This document shows positions 1-12,834 of a stretch of DNA of 64,000 nucleotides, one piece after another. The position numbers and the translations under genes were made by a program. A model generated the notes under the pieces. It was not told where the DNA came from. It saw nothing but the letters and a program-made list of their open reading frames with translations, and made no database searches. Each line of letters starts with the position of its first letter. The first letter of the stretch is position 1. The stretch is from Lates calcarifer (taxonomy: Eukaryota > Chordata > Actinopteri > Centropomidae). The stretch spans positions 12,852,183-12,916,182 of the forward strand of contig NC_066833.1 of assembly GCF_001640805.2 (NCBI RefSeq), read 5' to 3'.

Positions 1-2570
1 TATTTCAAAATCAGTGTGAAAAGCATTCAGACAGCTTTCCCATAAAACCAACTAGTTTTAATTGAAAATAAGTTTAGGGAGCTATCTTTTCTTGGATTGA
101 ACTGCATTAGCTTTGCTCTGTGAATTTCTGCTGGTAAATAATTGCACTGAGTTCCCAAGAGAGGTCAGCAGATGTAACTGCCATCATTACGTGGCTATAA
201 AATGTAGGCCTGCTTTTCTCATGTGTATTCAAAGCGAAGTGATTGCACTGACTACTGGCTTTTCTTTTTTTCATTTATTCTTCAGTAGCCTGCCTGGGGA
301 AGCTGTCTGCAGCTCTCTCTTTGACTGAGGCTGGGTATTAGGGCTGGAGGCTTTGTGTGCAGGGAGGGGCTTATGGTTTAGGGGTTAGGGTGATTTCAGG
401 GTTAGGGGTCAGGTGTTAGATGAGATGAGAGATATGGACTTTATGGTTTTGAGTTTGTTAGTCATGTCCCGTGAGACCTACTGCTACCAATTAATTAATA
501 GAGGAGCTGAAAGTGAACATCTCTGTTCCCTTAATCCCACTTGTATTTGTTCTCTCTTTCCTCACCACCTGTCTTTTTTGACCATTCACTCTCTCTTTGT
601 GTTGCTGGCTTTATCTGTTCTCATGTCCTCCTCATCATACATATTTTTTAAGATTTAACTTGTCCTCTGCTCCTTCCTTTTCAGCACATCTCCTAATTCC
701 CATTCCCAGAAAAAACAAATTTCAGTTTCTTCCATGGTCCTGTGGTTCTTAAAGGGATAGAAATAAAATTCAAAATAATCTCAAGTGGTGTTTTGATTGT
801 ATTGTAATGTGTTATACTCTACTAACATGGGGACGTGTGTTCACAACAACTTTGACTTTACAAAGACATTTCACAAACATGTTGGCCATTATTTTTATTG
901 ATTAACTTGTGGAGACTGTGATTACAAAAAAGTCAAATGTGTAGTTAATCAAGCAGCCAACAACTCAGGTCAGTAATTTCAACTGGATTAAAAACTTGGT
1001 GACCGATGAAATAGGACTGGAAGGGTGAGCTGTACTGGTGCTGCATCTAGTATACATTAACAGTCACTTTTACATTAACTGCATTTTAATGCTTGGCTTC
1101 TCCTTAATAATTGACATCGTAATAGCCATTTAAAATTTGGTAGGTTGTCTGAAATGTTAGCGAAATAGAACAACGTAATATCATGCGTGACTGAAAACAG
1201 CTCATAATATTAGCATAATCAGCAAGCTCAAAGGGTGTGGTGTGCATGGACATATGTGTATGTTGAGATTTATGTGAAAGCAAATGCGTGTGCATGTTTT
1301 TATCTTATGAAGAGAGTATGGAGCAGCCTTCCCAGCAACACAATAAGGCAATGCCTGACATCTTATTAAGTGTTATTATTACATATAACCTCTCATATGA
1401 CCATTTTTTAATTATTCAGAGCGTGCTCGCATCCAGTGTTCGAGAAAATTCATCTCAGGGGGATTTTATCTGATCTAACACTGCCTAATGAGCCACTCTG
1501 TTGAAACTGCAACGTTGCAAGGCTTCTTGTGCCGCTTGTCCCAGCTTGGTACAACAATGGTGGCAGAGTGGTACGGTGTGTGGCTTGAGCCATGCGATGG
1601 AGGCATCAAACTAAGACACAGCAAGATGGTCGGCATCTGCTGTTTGCATATTGGGCCCTGACAGGGAACAATAAACACAGTCAAAATATAATCTCCCTCT
1701 GACTCACAGATTCAAATCAGCCTCCTACCACAAAGGCACTGAAAAACACACGCTCAACAGATTTGTGCAAACAAACAAGGAGACACATATTTTGGGAAGC
1801 ACTTCAAGACAGGGTTAATCATAACATAGCACTACTTCCTGGGGCAACTGCATAAAGGCCACAGTTAGTCTGATTGAGCTATCTTTTCCAAACATATACA
1901 CACATGTATACATACAGTATATTCTTTCAACTAAAGTCCTAACTGAGAGATGCTGAAAAGGCGGCTGCTGTTGGACAAAAACTTTTGATTGGATTTTCAT
2001 GCTAACAGATAAGTTTAATTCTCACATTTTAATTTCACCTCTGGCTGGTTTTATAGCTCACATTCTGAATGTAATCCTATGTTATCTGGATGCAGGTTAT
2101 TTAGTGCAATTCATAAAAAAGGAGTATGGGCTTTTGGACTAGGATCACATCAAATATGCTATCAGTATTGGTCCCTTATTGAAAAAATATCAATATCTGT
2201 TGGTCAGTGCTGTCCAGATGTGATGTAACAGATGTCATTCAATTTATATTATAGGTTGAGGATTGGGGCCCTAAACCTGAACTGACTATAAAAATACATT
2301 TTTAGATCACATGCCACTTAAGTATTTGTTATCTTATTGTTAGTATCACTCCTCTCCTACACCATTAGCCTTAAAAAAACTCTAGAGCCCAAGCATGAAC
2401 ATATTTATCCATAAAATTACTGATGACTCATTACAAACAAGCAGGTGGTCCCATGGAAACTGGATCTGCGTATTTATGTTTATGTATTATCACAATAATA
2501 CACACTAAACACACTAGAAACACACTGGACAAAATGGTGAATTACTGTATGTCTGTCTCTGTGTGCACAG
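1..2570. other. Intronic sequence, nothing recognised
   Basis: AT-rich single-copy-looking sequence. A short patch with GGTTAGGG and GGGTTAGGGG words (371-417) faintly resembles vertebrate telomere repeats but is too short and irregular to count. No exon, RNA gene or repeat family is recognised. Confidence 0.5.
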
Positions 2571-2599
2571 CGGGTGCATTATGTTTACTTCCAAAGGCA

Positions 2600-2930
2600 G
2601 GAGTATGAAACACATCGCCGTCTACTGACACTGACAAGATACTTTGAGGACGCAGGACGCGCAGCAGCCATCTTTAATGATTCTGTATGTGGGTTATTAG
2701 AGCTGCAGCATGAAATCTGCCAGAGGAACCGACTGTGTTTCTCCGAGATGCAGGAGCATTGGAAAGCCATTAGAAACACCAGTCAATTACAATGCCCGAT
2801 GGATGGATTTTCCAGTCAAGCGTGGTTAAGCTCAACATAAACTAATGGGAGTCTTTAAATGAGCTTGACCTGCATATGATTTTAATTAGCTTTCCTGCCC
2901 TAAAGGCTTCCATTAACTGTTTAAAAAAAA
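2600..2930. promoter_or_regulatory. Candidate conserved noncoding element
   Basis: This stretch is richer in CpG and more complex than its flanks, and ends with a homeobox-type core TAATTAG (2883-2889) in GCATATGATTTTAATTAGC. An 88-codon plus-strand frame (2574-2840) runs through most of it, but no splice pattern or known domain supports coding. Conservation cannot be tested here. Confidence 0.3.
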
Positions 2931-2939
2931 TCAATAGAG

Positions 2940-4320
2940 CCAGTATTGATGCTGTGCGAGAGCTTAAACGATGTCCTAACACTCCACTGATTCACTGCTG
3001 ATAGAGAGATAGAGTGAGAGAGAAACACACACACACAATATAGGTGCTCTTGTCTACAACAGTCATATTGATATGTCTGGCTCTTTTCTAGGTGTCTGGT
3101 TGTGTTTGTCTTGAAGCTGACGGAAATTGGTTCTTCAGCATGAAGCTTTAATGATCAATAGGATGAGAAGAGTTACAAGAACAAACCCGTGCATGTGCAC
3201 ATCAGCTCTGAAAACACACAAATATTCAATTTGCCTGAATTCACTGTCTGCCATTGTCAGGTGTTTGGCGTGCGTCAGAAACACTTCATAGTTGCTTCAG
3301 GGAATCAATGAACGGATTGAAATTGTCTCCAACGTTGCCACTGGGACCTCAAGTAATCAGATGGAGCTGTGTCACATTTATATAATATGTAATGTCTGAG
3401 TGCGTACATGTGTGTGAATGCGGTTTTGTGTGTGGTGCTTTTACAAACCATGAGGCAGACCTGAAGTGACATGGGGTCTGCTTGGAGGACTACCATCATT
3501 ACCCTTCATTAATGCTGTAGGTCATTCTCATTGCACTGTGGGTCATCTGCTCTGTGCCATGAACTCCAAGCATAAACACAGACACCACAGAGACCTGATA
3601 ACAGTCAAGCAAATTGTTGGGTCTCAATCTAATTATAGAGTTGACGTGAGTCAAATAAGTGACTGATCTGCTCAACTCAATCAAGCAAGAATCTTTTGGC
3701 TCTTTAGCTCTGATCTCTGTGTTATCCACCAGGGAACTGCACTGCATTGTTAGCCCTGCCTTTCTGTATGTCAAGGTATGTGTTTAAGGATTAGACCAAC
3801 AATTTGGGAAATATGGTTATTTACTTTCTTGAATAAATAAATTAAAAATCTAATTCTGTAAATCCCTACAAAACACTCCCCCTGCTTCCAGTATTTTTTA
3901 TAAGCAAAGGCTAATGTCCTTTTTGCACTTTATAGTGGTATCTGTTTTTGAATAGGCATATATCCCCAGAATGCTGAATTACTTATATATTATATATAAA
4001 CAAATTAGCCATATTCTCCAACTTTTCTTTTAGTGCACACCATATTTACTGTTGACATATTTTAGCAGTGCCCTGGTAAGGAGTGCTTTTATTATGACAC
4101 TGGAAATAAATAAACCTCTAATTTGCAGAAAAAAATAATTATTTCTAAAAGGGGTTATTACAACGTACTCTGTAAAGTGAGACTATTTTGAACTCTGACA
4201 CCACTTTCTGATATCAGACCGGCATTCGACGAGAGTCGACTTAGCATGTGTTGGACCTAATCAAATGAGCCAGCTGTCACCTGCTTCTCATTTTCAGCAC
4301 AGACTCCAATCTGCAGGGTA
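2940..4320. other. Intronic sequence, nothing recognised
   Basis: AT-rich sequence with a short GAGA/CACA patch at 3006-3037. No other feature stands out. Confidence 0.5.
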
Positions 4321-4327
4321 GTTTGAA

Positions 4328-4402
4328 ATATCCATCTATTATTAGGGATCACGGTGGATCCTTAAGGATCACGGTGGAGCTGGAGCCAATCCCAGCTGCC
4401 AT
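4328..4402 (+). repeat. Fragment of a widespread fish repeat with a local duplication
   Basis: The stretch has TATCCATCTATTATTAGGGA, then GATCACGGTGGA twice with a 20-bp period (4346-4358 and 4366-4378), then GCTGGAGCCAATCCCAGCTG. This resembles the common module GGTCACGGTGGAGCTGGAGCCTATCCCAGCTG. The internal duplication is local. Confidence 0.5.
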
Positions 4403-5389
4403 TTTACAATTGATGTATGCAGCTTTTCTACCATTTATTTACTTCACTTTACGTCCATTTCTCGTGCAATGTTTTTCTATTCACTTCTGTGGGGATCCCA
4501 TGTTTGCAGCAACTTTTCTTCAGGAACATGGTTTTTGAAGACTTGATTACTGTGCATCAGTATATAAAACCTGCTTCTGAATCCATTCCACTGTGTTCCC
4601 ATGGTAGTTTTACATTCCTTCCTCCATCTCCTTCACTACAATCTCCATATGAAATGCTGCAATTTGCTGGAAAATCGTCTACAGCAATCTCTTTCCCCGC
4701 TGTGGCGATATGGGCTTCTTTTTCCACAAGCATATTGTCGCTGCCTGCAGTTTCAGAAAGGAAAAATGGATGTGACCCCATGACACTAAATAGCTGTCAA
4801 CCGGATCTAAACTGGGACAGTTTCTTGTTCTCCCTTGGTACACCTGCACTCCTCCCCTGCTGTGGTGGCTGTCTTTAGCATGACAGTGGAGAAAAGCTCC
4901 TTAGACTCCTTTGCCCCATCCAGATGGTGGCTTCAACAGCTACCCGGACCATTTATCATGTGTATCTGCTGAGTACAGGGAGTTAACAGGTAATTAAAAT
5001 CATCAGTCACGCAACAAAAGCAGGGACTGGGGAGGCAGTGAGAAAAACAGAGAAGGAATGAGACCTTTCTGAGACTTCTGAGCTATTTCTGTGACTTTTG
5101 GTTGCAGCAGGAGAGAGGAGACTGAGAAAATAGGAGTAGGGAAAGTCACTACAAAAGAAAAGAGATAGATTAAAGAAACCTAGTGAGACAAAGTTTGACT
5201 TTGGATGGTCTTTGACTTGCAAACCGCCTGTAACATTTATCCCTTTGTCCTCTTATTGACAATTACCACTAAAGCAGTGAAAAAGGGACAGACAGATACA
5301 AAGTGAAAAGGAGTGTTGTCTACTGTCACGTGCAGAAGGTTTGCGCGCTAGCTAGCGTGTCTGACACTCTAGGGTCCTGTCTTTAATAG

Positions 5390-5620
5390 GGTTCCAGCTT
5401 GCCAGTGATCCCTCTTGTTCCCACTTAATGGGGATGTGGAGAGGCAATGACGTGTGGGAAAGGCCAGTGAAACCGGGCCTATACTGGCCCACCACAATCA
5501 ATACTCATTTGGCCTCCACCTCTCTTTCCCCAAAAGTAATTAACGAGAAGAACGGAAGTATCTGGCTGCTGACAGCTGATTTCCCTGCCGGTCGCTGTCC
5601 TTAACACCCTGTCCACTTCT
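5390..5620. promoter_or_regulatory. Candidate conserved noncoding element
   Basis: The segment is balanced in composition, with TAATTAA (5537-5543) and CAGCTGATTTCCCTGCCGGT nearby, and lacks repeats. It contrasts with the AT-rich neighbourhood. The call rests only on appearance. Confidence 0.25.
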
Positions 5621-6648
5621 CATGCTTCTACTTAAAAGCTTCATTATGGTTGAAACCAAACATTCAATATTGGAAAGTGACACAGACACGGGCTGACACT
5701 GATGTCGATGCGCATAATATTCTCACGTGTGACGATAAAAACCTAAAAGAAGAGGTGTCATGCTCACAAGTTCTGTGTTGTTGGATAAAACATAAATTAA
5801 ATTTGTGATGATATTTTGGCTAGTTTGTGTCTTTCCTGTTTCATATGATGAAGCTTGTTTTTTTAATTAGGCAACTACTGTACAATGGAAAACTACACTG
5901 TCACTTTTTGTTTGAAATTCTAATTACCATTTAAATATGGAAAAATAAAAGAATTAATCCTGTTGAAATTCATAATTCTCTAGTGAAACAGGCTGTGTTT
6001 TATTGTAGTCCAGCTGGGGTTGTTCCAAAAGTTCACTGTCCCTCTGATCCATTGCATGCCCCACCAATAAAGTAAGTTATTGTTCTTTTCTATTGCTAAT
6101 GGAACATGGTAAAAATTAAGCTGTTCTTCAGCTTCAACTGTCAGAAAAGTCAGGGGCATTTTGGATTCTACAAAATAGAGGTAGAAATTGTGGATAAAGG
6201 TAGGGCTGTTTGGTGACTGTGTAAAATACAAATCAAAGGTAAGCAACATTAGACTGACACTTAAGTGAGGCACCTGAGGCACAACAAATAAACAGGGTAA
6301 TGTGGGTTGCATTCAAATAAACTTTTTAAATTAACTTTGTGGTATTGTGTGTTTTCAGTGACTTCAATTGGACTTGATTTTTTAAAAATCACAGCCCATC
6401 ATAGCTCAAATATTTTATCCAGATTTCACAATGATAATGATGGTGATGTCAATGACAGTAAAGGCTTTGATGACTGTATGTTTATGGGTTTCAATAGAAA
6501 TCCTCATTGTATAATTTCAAGCTCATGCAGGAAACACATTTGTAGTCAATACTTTGACTTCAATATATACATAAATATACTTAACCCTGAATATTGAACA
6601 GAATAAAAATTTCCTGTAGCTTCAAAATCTCTTGTGTCCTCTCCTCTT

Positions 6649-6760
6649 CACTCCTCTCCTCTCTGAATAGGACAGCACGGGGAGAGGAGTGGAGTACCTC
6701 TGCAGTGGAGGTACAGTATAAATAGCAGCCAACCCTCCTATAGCACCCAGAGCAGACTTA
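6649..6760 (+). promoter_or_regulatory. Promoter-like sequence with TATAAATAG and nested inverted repeats
   Basis: A good TATA box, TATAAATAG (6717-6725), is followed about 30 bases later by possible start sites near 6747-6755. Upstream are two inverted repeats: CACTCCTCTCC (6649-6659) with GGAGAGGAGTG (6681-6691), and GTACCTC (6694-6700) with GAGGTAC (6708-6714). The block is GC-richer than its flanks. It would fire on the plus strand, antisense to the receptor gene. No downstream coding exon is evident, so a noncoding RNA or chance are both possible. Confidence 0.3.
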
Positions 6761-6789
6761 CTGCAGCAGAACACACAGCAGGCAGAGTG

Positions 6790-8560
6790 GCAATACGCTC
6801 TTTCCTATAGAGATCATTTCAAGCAGAGCCATCTAAACACAACCCTGCTGTCAAAGTCAACCATCCAGGAGTTAAAATAGCCCACACAACTGATACCATG
6901 CTGTGTGAATGGGTCATGAAGGATTGCTTGGATAACGCTTTAAAAGCACTCATAATGCACAATGTGACAGTAAAAGTGTTGAAGGATAATACAATCCCTG
7001 CTTGGGCCATATATGTAAAAGGTCACCGTTCCATGTTTATGTTTTATGGAACAAAGAAAATGCCATTTTGCATGGTTTCCTTTTAATCTTTTTCTTTTGT
7101 TACTATGGCACCATACATTTGTGGACTACACAACAGTTTTTTTTAACTGGCAGGAACCACGTACAGACCAAGAAAAGTTGGACAAACTGACACTTAAGAA
7201 ATATAAAATGATTGAACTAATCAATATTAGCAAACTAATGTTGAGGGAAGCACATTTCCTGAGTGAGGACAGTGCGCCAAGAGGCTAATATCACTCCTAC
7301 GGCACTTGCAGATTCCCAGTTTAATAAAAACTGTCTGACATGGAGGAATGTACGAACAAATGAATGAGAACTGAATGACCTGTGATCACGTACATGATGT
7401 TTTTCACAAAAAGAAGTAGGGCAAACTTTTTAAAAGAATTGTCAATGTATTTGATGTCTCACTCAAAGTATATTTGAATACACTGTGGAAAAGGAGTACA
7501 AACTGTAACACCTTAAGCTGAGTGCGTGTCAGTGGTTAGAATGTATAAGGGTCTATGGAGATTTAAGTTAGACCTGCTGTCATTATGAATGGTTTGATGG
7601 AGTGAGGCTAATGCATGTTTCATTTAAATGAACTGAAGCGACAAAAGGCATTGGCAACTGATTTATCTAAGTTTCAGAAGACAATGGATCCGCATTCTTG
7701 GGAGAAATTCACCCTGAAGATTGAAGAGGGCATTGAGGAGGGAGTTGAGAGAGGGAAAACTTCAGAGAACATCCATCAGGATTGCAGAACAATGAATCCA
7801 ATCACTCTGTATTAATGAGCCAACGCTTAAAATAGTTCCCGTTGTGAGGTGAAGTCAGGGGAAATGATCTTTGCAGGGGGGGAAGAAGCTTCCTGATAAA
7901 AGTCTGGGCATAAATCATTTTGCGGAGTAGAAATAGCTAATCTCTTTTCCTTCAAACTCCCCACCTGCTCTGAACACTGCTGAATAGCGATCCTGGGGAA
8001 TAGCTATTCTTAACGCTGACTGGTGAATAGGTGACTTACTGTATGTCTGGGGGGCTCGGAGGAGCTGGCTGAAGATATATATGGCCACACACAGCACTGT
8101 ACATGTGGGCAGCTCATGGATGGCCTTCAAAACTTAAAAGCAAAACGGTACAGAGGTCTTTCCGATATCCAGCATCTAGCGACAGTTCAGATGTTGAATG
8201 TGTTATTGAGTAGATTTGTAGAAATAGTGGTTGCAGTGTATGATTTGATTATCTACACTTGGTCACTCCCACAGCAACTCTGACATTTTAAATAGAGGTG
8301 CATCAATATAACTTCTGGATTAATATTTGTGCTGAGTAGCTCTGAGTTTATTTACTGCACCTGTATAAAGTTTAACCTTACATACACTGTTAGCACCCAT
8401 ACAAGGATTGGCATTTTGGCTCTCACAATGGCATAACAATTTTTGGACTAAAAAAAGGAAAGAAAAAAGAGGCTGACAATTGCAGTTTCACTGGAGTCAT
8501 GAAGAAACCATTGACAGCGAAAGTAACAGAATAGCCAAAGCTTTTAGCTATTGTTATACT
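6790..8560. other. Intronic sequence, little recognised
   Basis: No exon or repeat family is recognised. A 29-bp word at 7712-7740 recurs at 10637-10665 (see findings). The open frame at 7615-7815 is glutamate-rich but short and unsupported. Confidence 0.45.
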
Positions 8561-8569
8561 TAATGTTGG

Positions 8570-8770
8570 AGGGTTTCACACATTTATTCAGTACTTTGGT
8601 TTATGATAAAATACATGTAAAACTTAATAACAATAATATTTCTATCAACTTCTACTTCACTTTTTTGCTAACACACTAAGCTAAGGTTCCGCACATGGTA
8701 ACATAATACGTGCTAAATGTCAGCATCTTGGCATAGTCACTGAATCCTCATGTATCTTTAACACATGAGA
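8570..8770 (+). repeat. Common fish dispersed repeat ('...GCTAACACACTAAGCTAAG...')
   Basis: TTGGTTTATGATAAAATACA, TTGCTAACACACTAAGCTAA, GGTAACATAATACGTGCTAA and ATGTCAGCATCTTGGCATAG occur in the same order as a repeat family widespread in fish (words such as GCTAACATGCTAA and CATGGTAAACAT). No coding potential. Confidence 0.55.
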
Positions 8771-8779
8771 AACAGCACA

Positions 8780-11320
8780 TTCAGGAAAAGTAAACAGCTA
8801 AAAAAAACTCCTCAAACAAATAAATAAATGGACAAATTGCCCTTTTTTCAATTATTGCTGCCACTGTTGTCAGGACCTGCAATGTGACAACAATTACTTG
8901 AGAGTTCAGACTGATCTCTTGAGTAATTCCTACTAATCCTTTATATGTACCCTAAAGTTTGTGGTAACTGTATAACTTTGTCTCTAGACCACCCTATCTG
9001 ATGTTACCCATATTAAGCAGGTGAGTATTTGTATGCTGTAATCTGAATACAAATAAACAGATACAAGGCCAACATAGGTACAGCTCTTCCTACTGGGGCC
9101 AGCTGTGCTATAGTGCCCCTTCTAACCTCTTCTTCACTTCCTCTTGCCCTTATCACCTCTCTTTCTCATTTTCCTCCACAAAAGTATATCCAAATCCAGC
9201 TCTATATGATCTACAACAGCCTGAATATATTACCATCTTCCCTCCACCTTTCTCCCAAAATGTAGAATGCAGATATGCCAAAGTTCAAACATTTAGTATT
9301 TATGGTGCACTTAAAATATGACAATCACCTCTTGTATTCTCAGCTTTGACTCCACATCTGTTGTTTTTCTCCACACCTCGAACTAGCCTGAGCTTTTGTT
9401 CATATGCACGTGTAGGTGTGTGTGTGTTTGAGTGTGTGTGGTCGCAGCAGGTCACTGGCATAGATAAAAGAAGGCACTGAAGGGCAGAAAATGGGCAAGG
9501 GGCAACAGATGCCCCAGGTCGCATGAAGCCCCAGGGGAAGCCAACTGAACAAACCTGCCAACAAACACAGTAAGCAAACACCTGCTAACATCATATCACA
9601 GATGCATACATTTATTAAGTCTACACAAACACACGCACACTCACTGTGTTATTTATATACCATTATAAACATAACCAAGCAGTCTTTCACATTGGTTGTA
9701 GGGTCTATGTTATTTTTTTACTCTGTAATGTGATGAGCTAATTGTGTGGCCTTGTCTTGTATGACATGGTTTGCTTGATAAAGTGCTTGCTAAAAATTAA
9801 TGAATTAATTTTTTCTACTGGAATTTTTGTGAGTTCAACGCAAATTGAGTTTACACTGGTACATACTGGGTCCAGTACATAGACCATTAGTAAATGACTA
9901 AAGCTTTCAAATTCTCCTGCTCACTAAGCTATATAAGTTAAAACATTATAACCTAACATAGTGCTACAAACTTGCTTGAGTACTGTGTGACAAAGTTGGT
10001 ACATGTTGGTACATGTTTTCCCCTCGGGGCTGACCACAGCTTTTTGCTCTCACTGCTGAGACCCGTTCAGAACTACAAAACCACAGAAAGTCACATATTT
10101 TTACTGGACTTGACTTTTGCTGATACCAGCTTGCGGACAGATTCGCTGTCCCTCGACAATCCCTGTACATGCAGAACTTGAGCCCACACGCTCAAGAATG
10201 CCAAAGAAACCTCTTGGGAGTTTCGGTGCTCGCCAGATTCATTTATTTATCAGAATCAGACGATAGACTCAGTGTGTGTTAGCCTATTAGCCATTCTGAG
10301 AGGTTAATGAAACATACTGTTTTGCTTTCATTTGATAATGGAATATCATTCAGTGTACCCTGCACTCATGTGAACTGAAAGGTGCACAACACAAAATACT
10401 TGAATAGATCTGGTATTTAAAGAGGAGAAATAACACTTGAACCTCCCGGCACTAGTCTTATTATGAAAAAGTGACAACTGAAAATGTTCATTAGTTTCAT
10501 CAGTACAAGCCTTATGTAAATAGCAACTTAGTTGTGCAGAGAAAAACATCTCCCAATCAGGGCACTATTCACTATCCCTATTACTATACAATATTCATTA
10601 TTGTTAAATTTCTGCCATGTAGAATCATGTGTTGCTCCCTGAAGATTGAAGAGGGGATTGAGGAGAACAACTGTGACCAAGATTCTTGATGTGAGCAAGT
10701 GCGTCTTTATACAACATGTATAACAAAGTACAACTTTGGACTCATTTATATGGAGTGTTGAACATTTTCTGAAATAGCAAAAAGGGCACAAAGATGAAAA
10801 CCCTAAAACTGAAAAAAAGAGTGCCAGATGTCCAAATTGTACTCAACCAGAAGTAGCAGTTGGCTGTTAATCTGAGAAAGTCCATCAACACTTCCCATTG
10901 CAGCTTTTCAATAAAGGCCTTGTATTGATTTGCCAAGAGCTTTTGATGTTATAAACCAGAGAGGTGTCAGTGGAAGTTCATGTCTGTTCAATAAAAGTGA
11001 AAACAGAAATGCTTAAGTAATATAAACTCCAAACAACTTAGAGCATTATTGCAAACAAGCATTATTGCTCCCTGCTATGACAGAGCATGTAATCTCATGA
11101 TATTGTGGTTTAAGACAAGGAATCTAGTGAAAAAATTGTCCAACTGGTTGTGCAAGGGAAAAAGTCTGGAAACATTAAGTCACTGAGGTTCATCCTCTGG
11201 GGACCATGAATCGCTCTACTTAATTCCATGGCAGCCCACCCAATAGCTGATGAGATATTTCAGGCTGGACCGCCGTGGTAGACACACTGATCAAGATCAC
11301 CACATAGAGACACAGCACCA
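8780..11320. other. Intronic sequence, little recognised
   Basis: Mostly AT-rich sequence. A short GTGTGTGTG patch lies near 9415-9440. No gene or clear repeat is seen apart from the 29-bp word at 10637-10665. Confidence 0.45.
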
Positions 11321-11324
11321 GTGG

Positions 11325-11425
11325 CCAGCTGGCATAGTGGCTCAGTGGTTAGCACACATCTTCCAACTTGAAAACTGTAGGTTTAAAACCTTCTTGGGCA
11401 AGGCTCTACAAAGGTATTGCCTGAG
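11325..11425 (+). repeat. tRNA-derived SINE head
   Basis: GGCATAGTGGCTCAGTGGTT with AGCAC gives a box A-like sequence, and GTAGGTTTAAAACCTTCTTG is a decayed box B (GGTTCGAATCC type). This head belongs to a very common fish short interspersed repeat. No intact cloverleaf can be drawn. Confidence 0.6.
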
Positions 11426-11679
11426 TGAAGTTTTGTTATCTAGAAACAAGAACAGACTTACCTGTTTTAAGAATTCTGGTAGCCAGACATCGAGACTTAT
11501 TAATCTTATCAAGTGAAAATCACCTTCTGCACTGACAATCCAGTTTGCTTATTTCAAGGAAAAGGAGCGCTCATATTTGAAATGATTTCACTTAAATTTG
11601 ATAGGGCATTTTTGCAGTGTATTCATTTAGTTTTCATTGTAGCTCTGGCTCTTTCCACTTTCCTAGAAAAGGGGTATCA

Positions 11680-11885
11680 CTATACCGCTACTACTACACT
11701 ACCGTGCTGGAGCGTATCCCAGTATACATATTAGGTGAAAGACAGGGAGATAATCTGGACAGGTCTCTGGTCCATCACAGGGTTGACACTGAGGAAAGCA
11801 ACACAAACACAGAAAGAACATGCAGACTTCACATAGAAGGACTGGGATTCAAATTATAGCCTAAACCACTGAGCTAATATACCAT
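11680..11885 (-). repeat. Fish SINE-like repeat, opposite orientation to its neighbour
   Basis: On the plus strand GTGCTGGAGCGTATCCCAGT, then TCTGGACAGGTCTCTGGTCC with ATCACAGGGTTGACAC, then AGAACATGCAGACTTCACAT and GGGATTCAAATTATAGCC occur in the order typical of the common module GCTGGAGCCTATCCCAGC...CCATCGCAGGG...GAACATGCAAACTCCACA...GGGATTCGAACC. The tRNA-like head therefore lies at the right end in minus orientation, opposite to the head at 11325. Confidence 0.6.
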
Positions 11886-12813
11886 CCCTGCATTAGAATC
11901 AACATTAAACAAAAGAGAGAGAAAAAAGAAAAAAAAGAGGGAAAAAAGACACTTCATCACTTAAACCCTAGGTGACTTGAAACAGTGGTCAGACTTGACC
12001 CTTTCATGCCTTTGTGCCATTTATTTCCTTCAGTTATTTTTTTTCATTTAACATACTGGTCTAACAAAGACATACAGTGCACTGTGGAAAGCCTGCACAA
12101 TGAAAGTGGGATGTGGAGCAGAACGAGCAGTGGACTATTTGGGTATAATAGGTCAATTTTTAGCAGAGGAGGAGAGCAAGCAGATTGAAAGTCGGCCCAT
12201 GAGGTGGGCACCCAACACAGGCAACACTTAGAGAAATCTTTTGTGTGCTGGTGGCAGTAAATATGACTTGGAGAGCGAAAGCTGTAGATCTTGATCTTAT
12301 GTTCCCTCTGTCTGGTTTCCTCTGTTCTCTTCCACCCACCACCAGTCTCCCTCTGACAGCTCTCTTTATTTATCTCTTTTCTCATCTCTTTCTTTCCCTG
12401 CATCTCGTTCTTCTCTCCTCTCATTCTTTCTCTTTGCCGAGCTGACGGCAGCGGCTTGGTTGTGATCCAATCACAGACTGGCTGCAGCAATCACAGTGTG
12501 CTGATTGTTTTATAATCCTCACTCCAGGATCTCAGAGGGGAGAGAATCAGCTGCCAAGAAGTGCTGCTCTGGAAGCTGTCATACTGATGCACACACATGC
12601 GCACACACGTGCACAAACGCACACACTTTGTTCCTTTCTCTCTGCATCATATCACACTTCTTGACTCATATCATTGCTTTCATTCTCTCTACAAAAGTTC
12701 TCCGTGAATGTGTATGTATGTGTGGTGGGACAGCTATGATTGAACAACAAAGAGCAAAGGAAGGTATTCATTCAGCTCACGGTTCTGTATCTGAAATAAC
12801 CTGTTCTTCATTT

Positions 12814-12834
12814 TGTGTGTGTGTGTGTGTGTGT
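12814..12834. repeat. (TG)n microsatellite, about 20 bp
   Basis: A pure TG run. Confidence 0.85.

Noticed and set aside
371..417. Interstitial telomere-like TTAGGG words
   Set aside because: Only a few irregular GGTTAGGG units; too short to call a telomeric repeat. The CCCTAACCCCTAAC patch at 43911-43924 is rejected for the same reason.
4417..4878. 153-codon plus-strand open frame
   Set aside because: Composition is ordinary for noncoding sequence, no domain is visible, and the start overlaps a fish repeat fragment.
12044..12490. 148-codon minus-strand open frame rich in Arg, Glu and Lys
   Set aside because: It is the antisense of a C/T-rich tract; the residue bias follows from the purine-rich composition.
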